Shown piece after piece: positions 34,061 through 41,570 of a stretch of 64,000 bases of DNA. This DNA comes from an uncultured Lachnospiraceae bacterium (GTDB lineage Bacteria > Bacillota > Clostridia > Lachnospirales > Lachnospiraceae), in the NCBI GenBank assembly GCA_910586615.1, contig CAJUJP010000004.1, forward strand, positions 16,233 through 80,232. Reading direction: 5' to 3'. The notes under the pieces were generated by a model that worked only from the letters and a program-made list of their open reading frames with translations, was not told the origin of the DNA and searched no databases. The position numbers and the translations under genes are program-made. How positions within the stretch are numbered: position 1 is the stretch's first letter; every line of letters begins with the position of its first letter.

Positions 34061-34954
34061 ATGGATCGTAGAATGCTTTTTATATATAATCCGCGGGCGG
34101 GCAAGGCTCAGATCCGCAGCAATCTGCTGGATATCATAGATATTTTCGTAAAGGCCGGATATGAAGTGACTGCCTATCCCACGCAGGCGCGGGGTGATGC
34201 GGTGAAGGCTGTGAAGGAGAGGAGTGCGGGATATGATATTGTAGTATGCAGCGGCGGTGACGGTACGCTTGACGAGGTGGTAAGCGGGATGATGAAATGT
34301 GAGGAAAAGCTTCCCATAGGCTATGTTCCGGCGGGCAGTACCAATGATTTTGCCAACAGCCTGAAGATTCCCAAGAGTATGATCAAGGCGGCGGATATTG
34401 TTGTTTCCGGGGAAGATTTTGCCTGTGACATAGGTACCTTTAACAATGACAATTTCATCTATGTTGCGGCTTTTGGAATTTTTACGGACGTATCTTATCA
34501 GACAAAGCAGGATGCAAAAAATGTCCTGGGGCACGCGGCCTATCTGGTGGAAGGCGTCAAGAGGCTTCCGGCCGTCCGGGCTTATCCCCTGAAAATTTCG
34601 TACAGCGATCAGGTGATTGAGGGGGAGTTTCTCTATGGGATGGTTACCAATTCCTATTCCGTAGGCGGTTTCCGGGGGATTACCGGGCAGAATATTCTGC
34701 TGGACGACGGACTTTTTGAGGTGACGTTGATCCGTAAGCCGTCCAATCCGCTGGATCTGAACAGTATCATCCTGGCATTGGTGGATAAGCGTGTGAAATC
34801 AGAGCACATTTATACCTTTAAGACATCAAAGCTGGTGGTGGAGAGCGAAGACCCTGTTTCATGGACGCTGGACGGCGAGTTCGGCGGAGACCACTGTAAA
34901 GCGGTGATTGAAAACAGGCAGCAGGTGTTAAATATCAAGATTCCGCGGGCATGA
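34061..34954 (+). CDS. Diacylglycerol/lipid kinase family protein (YegS/BmrU type)
   Basis: A 297-residue kinase of the DagK catalytic fold. The N-terminal FIYNPRAGKAQIRSNLLDII and SGGDGTLDEVVSGM are the nucleotide-binding signatures; GYVPAGSTNDFANSLKIP follows. The C-terminal half is the beta-sandwich lipid-binding domain. Related proteins phosphorylate diacylglycerol or act on other lipids; the substrate cannot be told from the sequence. ATG 34061 follows GGAGGG; an earlier in-frame ATG (34010) adds 17 unlikely residues. Confidence 0.85.
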   Translation: MDRRMLFIYNPRAGKAQIRSNLLDIIDIFVKAGYEVTAYPTQARGDAVKAVKERSAGYDIVVCSGGDGTLDEVVSGMMKCEEKLPIGYVPAGSTNDFANSLKIPKSMIKAADIVVSGEDFACDIGTFNNDNFIYVAAFGIFTDVSYQTKQDAKNVLGHAAYLVEGVKRLPAVRAYPLKISYSDQVIEGEFLYGMVTNSYSVGGFRGITGQNILLDDGLFEVTLIRKPSNPLDLNSIILALVDKRVKSEHIYTFKTSKLVVESEDPVSWTLDGEFGGDHCKAVIENRQQVLNIKIPRA

Positions 34955-35018
34955 TCCGGCATAATTCCGGTCCGGCCATAAGTCTGTAAGGGTTTGGCCA
35001 TAATTTCCCAGAATGTGT

Positions 35019-35047
35019 TTGCGTAAGGCCATGCTTTGGGGTATAAT
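35019..35047 (+). promoter_or_regulatory. Predicted sigma-A promoter of fba
   Basis: TTGCGT (35019-35024), 17 bases, TATAAT (35042-35047). Start of transcription near 35054, about 65 bases before the gene. Confidence 0.75.
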
Positions 35048-35117
35048 AAGAACGATAGTTCATATCCGGCGACGCAGCCGGTCATAATAATAAAAATTAA
35101 GAAAGGTGGTAAGAACA

Positions 35118-36086
35118 ATGTCATTAGTAACAACAAAGGACATGTTTGAGAAAGCATACAATGGCGGTTATGCGATTGGTGCATTCAATGTGAACAACAT
35201 GGAGATCGTTCAGGGTATCACAGAGGCGGCAGGCGAACTGAACAGCCCGGTTATCCTTCAGGTTTCCAAAGGAGCACGTGCTTACGCTAACCACACATAT
35301 CTGGTTAAGTTAGTAGAGGCAGCAGTTGCAGAGAATCCTCAGATTCCGATCGCACTTCATCTGGATCACGGCGACAGCTTCGAGCTGTGCAAATCCTGTA
35401 TCGACGGCGGTTTTACTTCTGTTATGATCGATGCATCCTCCAAATCTTTTGAGGATAATATTGCACTGACAAAGCAGGTTGTAGAGTACGCTCATGACAA
35501 AGGCGTAGTTGTAGAGGCTGAGCTTGGTACACTGGCAGGTGTTGAGGACGAGGTAGTTGTAGAGGCTGGTAAAGAGTCCTATACACGTCCTGAGGAAGTG
35601 GAAGAGTTCGTTTCCAGAACCGGATGTGACTCTCTTGCGATTGCGATCGGTACTTCTCACGGTGCATACAAGTTTACGGCAGCTCAGTGTACGAGAAATG
35701 CTGACGGTATTCTTGTTCCGCCTCCGCTTCGTTTCGATGTACTGGAAGAGTGCATTAAGCGTCTGCCTGGCTTCCCGATCGTTCTTCACGGTTCTTCTTC
35801 TGTTCCGCAGGAGTTCGTTAAGATGGTTAACCAGTTCGGCGGCGATATGCCCGATGCAGTAGGTATTCCGGAAGAGCAGCTTCGTAAGGCAGCTGAGCTT
35901 GCAGTATGTAAGATCAATATCGACTCCGATATTCGTCTTGCTATGACAGGCCATATCCGCAAATACTTCGCAGAGCATCCGGATCACTTTGATCCCCGTC
36001 AGTATCTGAAACCTGCTCGTCAGGCTGTAAAAGAGATGGTTGCTCATAAGATCAAGAACGTTCTTGGTTCCGATGGGAAAGCATAA
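35118..36086 (+). CDS. fba: Fructose-bisphosphate aldolase, class II
   Basis: A 322-residue zinc-dependent aldolase of glycolysis and gluconeogenesis. The metal ligands and active-site motifs are ALHLDHGDSFE (about 80-88), GTSHGAYKF (about 180) and VLHGSSSVP (about 223). The order of motifs fits the class IIA group. ATG 35118 follows AAAGGTGG. The codon choice is clearly more biased than that of the neighbours (CGT, GTT and CTT common), as expected for a very highly expressed gene. It has its own promoter and terminator. Confidence 0.95.
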   Translation: MSLVTTKDMFEKAYNGGYAIGAFNVNNMEIVQGITEAAGELNSPVILQVSKGARAYANHTYLVKLVEAAVAENPQIPIALHLDHGDSFELCKSCIDGGFTSVMIDASSKSFEDNIALTKQVVEYAHDKGVVVEAELGTLAGVEDEVVVEAGKESYTRPEEVEEFVSRTGCDSLAIAIGTSHGAYKFTAAQCTRNADGILVPPPLRFDVLEECIKRLPGFPIVLHGSSSVPQEFVKMVNQFGGDMPDAVGIPEEQLRKAAELAVCKINIDSDIRLAMTGHIRKYFAEHPDHFDPRQYLKPARQAVKEMVAHKIKNVLGSDGKA

Positions 36087-36099
36087 GAAGTAAAATATA

Positions 36100-36129
36100 A
36101 CTGCCGTCCGTTATGGGCGGCAGTTTTTT
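36100..36129 (+). terminator. Terminator of fba
   Basis: A 10-bp GC-rich stem (36100-36109 with 36115-36124) is followed by six T. Confidence 0.9.
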
Positions 36130-36204
36130 AGGAAATTGCTCCGCATATTTCGAGTTCGCAAAGCGAATCTCGTAAAGTTAATTTGCGAAGCAAATTACTT
36201 TTTT
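36129..36204 (+). repeat. Dispersed terminator-linked element, copy 3
   Basis: It begins at the last T of the fba terminator. The first 45 or so bases match copies 1 and 2 (TTCGC-AAA-GCGAA pairs inside CGAG/CTCG). The 3' part has been replaced: TAATTTGC-GAA-GCAAATTA takes the place of the CGAGC/GCTCG hairpin but is again followed by six T. The terminator function is thus kept with a changed sequence. Its end overlaps the last codons of the convergent hydrolase gene. Confidence 0.7.
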
Positions 36205-37286
36205 GAATGCTGCATATATTTCAGTAAAAAGTTTCTTATGATCTCGTAATACAATTCCGGATCTTTATCCTGAGCCTGGGCATGGCCGGCTTCCTCGATG
36301 ATCAGCAGTTCCTTTGGACATGTGGCGGCCTCATACATTTCCTGCGACATATGAGGGGAAATCAGGACATCAGACGCACCGTGGATAAAAAGCGTGGGGG
36401 TATTGCTTCTGGCTGCGGCATGGAGTGCCGAGGCATCCAGGAGATCGTAACCGCCTCGCAGAAGCAGGACGATCCGGGCGGAATCTACCAGCGGAAATGC
36501 TGGCAGGCCGAACCATTCCGTGACCTTATCGCCGAACATGGAATAGGCGTCTGTGTAGGCGCAGTCTGAAATTACTGCGTCCACGTGATCTGACAGCGTT
36601 TCTTCTCCGGTCATCATCAGTGCCGTTGCCGCGCCCATGGACTGTCCATGGATCACAATCCGGGCATCCGGATCACAGGATAATATGTAATCAATCCACA
36701 GGCCGCAGTCATAGTGGTCTGTCCATCCCATACCGATAAAATCTCCCTCACTTTCACCCTGGCAGCGAAGGTCAGGTACAATGACATGATATCCCTCTTC
36801 ATGATACCAGCGGGCAAAAGGATACATTTCTTCCTTCCAGCCGGTGTATCCGTGAAGGATCAGAGCCCAGTAACTGCTTTTCTTAATCGGAGAATCTGCT
36901 GTGGCAGAGGTGTTCTCCTGTGGTTCTGCCGTGCTGGCGGAGTCAGTTTGCAAATCTGCCGTATCAGCCGGGATATCCTTTGCAGGAAATTCTGCAGCTA
37001 TCAGAGTATACCCGTCTTCGCTGGTTATGGAAATTTTGCGGGACGCGGTATTTTCCAGCCACCGGGCGGTTTCATTCAGGGCAAGCTGACGGTTTACCTG
37101 GATGTCGGAGGTCTGCACCTGGGCCGCGTAGCTTTCGTCTGTGATTCTCTGAAAGGATTCCAGTTTTCGCATAAAAGAAGGCACAAGGGCGGCGCTGACC
37201 AGAAAGTTTACCAGCATAAAATACAACACGGCTGACAGAAATAATATGACACATAGAATGATAAAGACTTTGCGTTTTCTTTTCAC
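36195..37286 (-). CDS. Membrane-anchored alpha/beta hydrolase
   Basis: A 363-residue protein with one N-terminal membrane helix (about 7-33) after a basic MKRKRK, so the hydrolase domain is probably outside the cell. The nucleophile Ser is in VIHGQSMGAATAL, the acid Asp in FIHGASDVLI and the His in EEAGHAQAQ. ALILHGYTGWKEEM forms the oxyanion loop. A low-complexity segment rich in Ala, Thr, Asp and Ser (about 103-132) interrupts the start of the domain. The closest relatives are the BAAT/serine aminopeptidase-like hydrolases, often called BEM46-type; substrate unknown. Starts with GTG 37286. Confidence 0.82.
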   Translation of the reverse strand: MKRKRKVFIILCVILFLSAVLYFMLVNFLVSAALVPSFMRKLESFQRITDESYAAQVQTSDIQVNRQLALNETARWLENTASRKISITSEDGYTLIAAEFPAKDIPADTADLQTDSASTAEPQENTSATADSPIKKSSYWALILHGYTGWKEEMYPFARWYHEEGYHVIVPDLRCQGESEGDFIGMGWTDHYDCGLWIDYILSCDPDARIVIHGQSMGAATALMMTGEETLSDHVDAVISDCAYTDAYSMFGDKVTEWFGLPAFPLVDSARIVLLLRGGYDLLDASALHAAARSNTPTLFIHGASDVLISPHMSQEMYEAATCPKELLIIEEAGHAQAQDKDPELYYEIIRNFLLKYMQHSKK

Positions 37287-37488
37287 AATGATTGATGTCC
37301 TTTGTAAGAATTTGCGGTATGTTCCGTAGTCTTTATTTTACTATATGTGAGTGTTTCCTGCCAACCGTGTTGTGCGGTTTTGATGCTGCCACATTCTGTA
37401 TCATATGGAAGATTTATACATTGTGACTTTTTGCCTCTAGGTAGAGCCGGTTTTGGGGCCCGATGGAGAGACCGTTTATAAACAGGTT

Positions 37489-38985
37489 TTATGATTGTGC
37501 ATGTTCGTCATTAATCTCCGGGAAGACGGACAGCATAGGCTTTACGTTCTGCTTGCGGATCACGCGGTCAACATAGTTTTTCGTAATTCTCATGACGATC
37601 GGTGACAGACAGATTACGCCGATCAGGTTGGGCATTGCCATCAGTCCGTTGAAGGTGTCCGAGAGATCCCAGGCCAGACTCAGGTTCATGGTAGCGCCGA
37701 TGAAAATCATCAGGATAAATACGATCTTATAAGCGATCGTAGATTTTGTACCAAATAAATATTCCCATGCCTTGGAACCGTAGTGGCTCCAGCCCAGCAC
37801 TGTAGAGAATGCAAACAGCAGAATCGCCAGGGCGATAAACATAGATCCGAAGGAGCCGAATATAGTGGAAAATGCTTCACCTACCAACGCGGAACCGGAA
37901 GCCTGGCTGAGTACGGCGCCGGTTTCCAGATCAACGATACCGGAAGACAGTACTGCAAATGCGGTCAGCGTACATACGATCATGGTGTCCGCGCATACTT
38001 CAAAAATTCCCCACATACCCTGACGTACAGGTTCTTTCACATTGGAATTGGAATGTACCATAACGGAAGAGCCGAGACCTGCTTCGTTGGAGAAAACGCC
38101 CCGCTTCATTCCCCAGGTGAGAGCCATCTTAACACCGGATCCGACAATGCCGCCGCCTACGGCCTTCAGACCGAATGCGCCCTTAAAGATTGCAGAAAAG
38201 ACAGCGCCGCACTGGTCAATGTTTGCGAAAAAGATCATCAACGCGCCCAGTATGTATGCGATCGCCATAAAAGGAACCAGTTTCTCGGTAACGGATGCGA
38301 TTCTCTTAAGGCCGCCCAGAATGACAAGAGCAGCCAGAACCATCAGCGCGATGCCTGTAACTGCGGTGGGAATGGAAAATGCAGCTTCCATGTTAGCGGA
38401 GATGGAATTAACCTGACTCATGTTGCCGATTCCGAAAGAAGCAAACAGGCAGAAGATAGAAAACAATACTGCCAGTACAGCACCGATCTGTTTGCAGCCT
38501 TTATAGGAGCCGAGACCGTCTTTCAGATAATACATGGCGCCGCCGCACCATTCATCTTTGGAATTTTTGCGGCGATAATAGATTCCAAGTACATTTTCGG
38601 AATAGTTTGTCATCATGCCGAAGAAAGCAACAATCCACATCCAGAAGATGGCACCGGGGCCGCCGGCAATCAATGCACTTGCCACGCCCACAATGTTACC
38701 CGTACCGATGGTTGCGGCCAGAGCCGTACACAAGGACTGGAACTGAGAAATGGATTTGTCTTCCTTGTCGGTATGCTTCGTGATATGCCTGTCGCTGAAA
38801 ATACCGCCGATGGTGTTTTTGAACCAGTGGCCGATGTGGGACAACTGGAAAAACTTTGTCAGTAAGGTCATCAGAATACCTGTACCGATCAAAAGTATCA
38901 GCATCGGGATGCCCCATACGAAGTTGTTGACCGCTCCGTTAATATTTGTGACGGCATCTACGACAGCGGTGAAAAAATCATTCAT
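37489..38985 (-). CDS. Alanine/glycine:cation symporter (AGCS family)
   Basis: A 498-residue transporter with about eleven helices. Hallmarks are GTGNIVGVASALIAGGPGAIFWMW, split across helix 3 (GTGNIVGVASAL), KRGVFSNEAGLGSSVM and the helix ending ILGWSHYG-like SYSTVLGWSHYG region. The family takes up alanine, glycine or serine with Na+ or H+. ATG 38985 follows GGAGGA. The gene has a long leader with an intrinsic terminator between promoter and start, so its transcription probably depends on a signal. Confidence 0.93.
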   Translation of the reverse strand: MNDFFTAVVDAVTNINGAVNNFVWGIPMLILLIGTGILMTLLTKFFQLSHIGHWFKNTIGGIFSDRHITKHTDKEDKSISQFQSLCTALAATIGTGNIVGVASALIAGGPGAIFWMWIVAFFGMMTNYSENVLGIYYRRKNSKDEWCGGAMYYLKDGLGSYKGCKQIGAVLAVLFSIFCLFASFGIGNMSQVNSISANMEAAFSIPTAVTGIALMVLAALVILGGLKRIASVTEKLVPFMAIAYILGALMIFFANIDQCGAVFSAIFKGAFGLKAVGGGIVGSGVKMALTWGMKRGVFSNEAGLGSSVMVHSNSNVKEPVRQGMWGIFEVCADTMIVCTLTAFAVLSSGIVDLETGAVLSQASGSALVGEAFSTIFGSFGSMFIALAILLFAFSTVLGWSHYGSKAWEYLFGTKSTIAYKIVFILMIFIGATMNLSLAWDLSDTFNGLMAMPNLIGVICLSPIVMRITKNYVDRVIRKQNVKPMLSVFPEINDEHAQS

Positions 38986-39051
38986 AATGAATCCTCCATT
39001 CTTTTCCGGCTCGCGAATTCGGGCGCAAGCACAAATTTTGACTCCTTCCGT

Positions 39052-39085
39052 AAAAAAGCGCAGACAAGATAGTTATGCCTACGCT
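39052..39085 (-). promoter_or_regulatory. Intrinsic terminator in the AGCS leader (attenuator)
   Basis: On the transcribed strand, AGCGTAGGCA (39085-39076) and TGTCTGCGCT (39066-39057) form a 10-bp stem with two G-T pairs, and six T follow (39057-39052). This lies between the promoter and the gene, 66 bases before the start codon. The 5' part of the leader carries TGTCTGCT (39169-39162), nearly the same as the 3' arm of the stem, so it can pair with the 5' arm instead and form an antiterminator. Confidence 0.7.
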
Positions 39086-39197
39086 GACATTTCGGAAATA
39101 TTTGTTTTAAACATGCTTGTATAAGCTTTGTGACAAATGCAGAAGATCTTTCTGCAGAAAAAGCAGACAATACATGTCATAAGTTTACACTTACTTT

Positions 39198-39226
39198 AGT
39201 ATAGCATAGTGACGCATACATAGCAA
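39198..39226 (-). promoter_or_regulatory. Predicted promoter of the AGCS gene
   Basis: On the minus strand TTGCTA (39226-39221), 17 bases, TATACT (39203-39198), with TGC before the -10 box (extended -10). Transcription should start near 39191, giving a leader of about 205 bases. Confidence 0.7.
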
Positions 39227-39302
39227 GCAAAAATTGTATACATGGATATTTGCATGTAACAAGCAAGATGTGTTTTTAAGAAACCAAGAAATAGAAAAAC
39301 GC

Positions 39303-39358
39303 AAAAAAAAGTCCCTGAAAAGGGAGGATGCCAAGTAAAGAAAATCTTTACTTGGCAT
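39303..39358 (-). terminator. Double hairpin, probable terminator of the cyclophilin gene
   Basis: Read on the minus strand, a perfect 13-bp stem (39358-39346 with 39340-39328) is followed by a 5-bp TCCCT/AGGGA stem and eight T (39310-39303). It lies 230 bases after the cyclophilin stop. The rest of the 39227-39584 interval shows no gene. Confidence 0.55.
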
Positions 39359-39584
39359 TTATTATGAAAAAGTTTTAATTAATCAGTAAACTTTGATGTT
39401 ATCTCTGTTGTTGTGATCTTATGGTCTTAGTATACGCAAGAGAAATGTCTAAAAAATGATTCCTGCATGAAGTTTTTTTAAATTAAATATGAACAAATCA
39501 TGAACGCGCCTGTACCACGAATTTCGAGCATGTGCACGTGCACTGTGTTTCCTCCCTGTTTTACGAAAACGTTTAAACGGTCAA

Positions 39585-40127
39585 TCAGAATCCTGCATGG
39601 ATTTTATCAGGTTCCGGATATTCCACACCGAAGGTTTCCACGGTAACGCTCTTCATCACTTGATTTTCAAGAGGTCTGTCATTGTAATCGGTAGCTGTAT
39701 CGGCAATCTTATTTACCACATCCATACCTTCGATCACCTTCCCGAAAGCTGCATAAGCGCCGTCTAAGTGCGGGCTTGTCTTGTGCATGATGAAGAACTG
39801 GCTTCCGGCGGAGTCAGGGTGCATACTTCTTGCCATGGAAAGCACGCCGGCAGTATGCTTCAGACTGTTGGGACAGCCGTTCTGGTCGAATTCGCCCCGG
39901 ATGGAATAACCCGGGCCGCCCATGCCTGTGCCTTCCGGATCGCCGCCCTGGATCATGAAACCTTTGATGACTCTGTGAAAAATGAGGCCGTCATAAAAAT
40001 TTTTATGGATCAGGCTGATAAAGTTGTTGACGGAAACAGGTGCGGTTTCAGGATATAGTTCTGCCTTGATGACATCTCCGTTTTCCATTGTAAAAGTAAC
40101 GATAGGGTTTTGTGAATTTTGTGACAT
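39585..40127 (-). CDS. Cyclophilin-type peptidyl-prolyl isomerase
   Basis: A 180-residue single-domain cyclophilin without signal peptide, so it should be cytoplasmic and help protein folding. The motifs YDGLIFHRVIKGFMIQGGDP, TGMGGPGYSI and AGSQFFIMHKTSPHLDG are typical, with the catalytic Arg in FHRVIKGF. ATG 40127 follows GGAGGAA. It is transcribed alone from a promoter near 40205-40234. Confidence 0.93.
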   Translation of the reverse strand: MSQNSQNPIVTFTMENGDVIKAELYPETAPVSVNNFISLIHKNFYDGLIFHRVIKGFMIQGGDPEGTGMGGPGYSIRGEFDQNGCPNSLKHTAGVLSMARSMHPDSAGSQFFIMHKTSPHLDGAYAAFGKVIEGMDVVNKIADTATDYNDRPLENQVMKSVTVETFGVEYPEPDKIHAGF

Positions 40128-40204
40128 AGATTTCCTCCATTCTGTTGTAAATGTGTTAAAATGAATGCGGTTGTAGCCGGCTTGCGAATATCATAACATG
40201 ATAT

Positions 40205-40234
40205 ATTATATATAGAAGAAGACCGATAATGCAA
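40205..40234 (-). promoter_or_regulatory. Predicted promoter of the cyclophilin gene
   Basis: On the minus strand TTGCAT (40234-40229), 18 bases, TATAAT (40210-40205). Confidence 0.6.
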
Positions 40235-40393
40235 GAGGGGAACAGAGCAAGGGAAGATACCGCCGGAGGGGAACCGGATGAAAGAAAAGGCATTCGGGGA
40301 AGGCGGGGACAGGAAAGCAGCTGTCAGGAGACTGAGACAAAAGAAAAACCGTCCGGGATGACGGGGATAGAAAGCGGGTCAGGGTAAGCACAT

Positions 40394-41323
40394 ATGCTTG
40401 AGAAAGTAATTTTTATCATTGGGGAAAAAATTTTACAGGAACATATTTTGTGTGGAGAAAGCCTTCTGCTTGAGAATTTGCGGGAGCATGGCGTGGAGAT
40501 TGCTTTAAGGGATTATGATGAAACGGGAACCTGGCATGGCGGCGGTATAAGCGAGTCTGCTGATTATAAAAGTAAGGACTCTGAAGAGCCGGGAGAGAAG
40601 GACAACGGCATTACAGCCACTGATGCAGCAAATATTTTATACATTACAGATTCGGAGGATGTGTTCTGCATGTTGGCACATCAGGGGAAATACGTGCTGC
40701 CGTACAGACATGACGGGAATGCGGATGCTTTTTTTGCAGGAGCGCCGTATGTGATTGAGCAGATAGAAGAGGTGGATTTTCAGACGGTTGATATGGCGTA
40801 CCGCCGTATGGCCGGGCTTCCGTGGGAAATCCTTACAACGCAGCGCTGTGTGATCCGGGAGACAACGGTGCAGGATGTGGACGGCTTTTATCGTATATAC
40901 AGTGATTCAGCGATCACGGAGTATATGGAAGATCTGTATGAGGACCGGGACGAAGAGACTGCATATATCAAAGAGTATCAGGAGAAAGTATACGGCTTTT
41001 ACGGTTATGGAATGTGGACGGTGCTGTTAAAAGACGGGACAGTGATCGGACGTGCCGGAATCAGCTGGCGGGAAGGATTTGACCTGCCGGAGCTGGGATT
41101 CGTGATCGGTGTTCCGTGGCAGAGGAATGGATATGCTTACGAGGTATGCAGTGCCATTCTTTCTTACGGGCGGGAAGAACTGGGTATTACGCAGGTACAG
41201 GCGCTGGTGATGGAAGAAAATGAAAGGTCGGCGGCATTGTGCCGGAAGCTGGGATTTGAACAGGATGGATGTGTCGTGCTGGATGACAGAGAGTATATTG
41301 TGTATAAGTATTCTGCCGGATGA
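40394..41323 (+). CDS. GNAT N-acetyltransferase with extra N-terminal domain
   Basis: A 309-residue protein. The C-terminal half (about 145-309) is a GNAT domain of the RimJ/RimL type: TTQRCVIRETTVQDVDGFYR opens it, LPELGFVIGVPWQRNGYAYE carries the acetyl-CoA-binding loop, and VMEENERSAALCRKLGFEQ closes it. The N-terminal 140 residues do not match a domain I know; they contain a loop rich in Ser, Glu and Lys (about 55-75) and the phrase ADAFFAGAPYVIEQIEEVDF. A similar segment precedes GNAT domains in some clostridial proteins. ATG 40394 has only a weak ribosome binding site (AGGGTAAG). Confidence 0.72.
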   Translation: MLEKVIFIIGEKILQEHILCGESLLLENLREHGVEIALRDYDETGTWHGGGISESADYKSKDSEEPGEKDNGITATDAANILYITDSEDVFCMLAHQGKYVLPYRHDGNADAFFAGAPYVIEQIEEVDFQTVDMAYRRMAGLPWEILTTQRCVIRETTVQDVDGFYRIYSDSAITEYMEDLYEDRDEETAYIKEYQEKVYGFYGYGMWTVLLKDGTVIGRAGISWREGFDLPELGFVIGVPWQRNGYAYEVCSAILSYGREELGITQVQALVMEENERSAALCRKLGFEQDGCVVLDDREYIVYKYSAG

Positions 41324-41362
41324 TTTCGTGATTGTCCGGCAGATTTTGTCTGGTATACAATT

Positions 41363-41439
41363 CTGATGCTAATCTGATGGAACTCTGATGCAAAGATTAT
41401 GCTTTTTTGATGCAAATCTGATGCAGGAATGATGCTTTG
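41363..41439 (+). promoter_or_regulatory. Seven direct repeats with an exact 11-nt period
   Basis: Units begin at 41363, 41374, 41385, 41396, 41407, 41418 and 41429. Their first seven bases are CTGATGC, CTGATGG, CTGATGC, ATTATGC, TTGATGC, CTGATGC and ATGATGC. All seven keep T at position 2 and ATG at 4-6, and six keep C at 7; the four following bases are mostly A/T rich. An 11-base spacing places each copy on the same face of the helix and is typical of OmpR/PhoB-type response regulator arrays. The array lies 132 to 208 bases before the VIT-vWA gene. Confidence 0.75.
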
Positions 41440-41570
41440 TGATCGTAAAATGTCAATAAGCGATATGAATGACGTTTTCTTTACCGTGACACGCCGCCGG
41501 CACACGTGAGCGGGAAGAGAAAAGAACATTTTTCCGATACAAAGCGACACAGAGAGAAAGGATGGGCATC

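Noticed and set aside
37287..37488. Small gene or terminator between the AGCS and hydrolase genes
   Set aside because: No convincing frame, and the hairpins present are weak with no T-run.
38982..39170. A Ser/Ala-rich leader peptide in the AGCS leader (SAFSAERSSAF) as a classical amino acid attenuator
   Set aside because: The frame begins with TTG and has no ribosome binding site, and it runs on through the terminator to the gene; the codon run may be chance.
38986..39197. Glycine riboswitch or T-box before the AGCS gene
   Set aside because: I could not find the conserved core of either; the terminator stem has no T-box antiterminator sequence.
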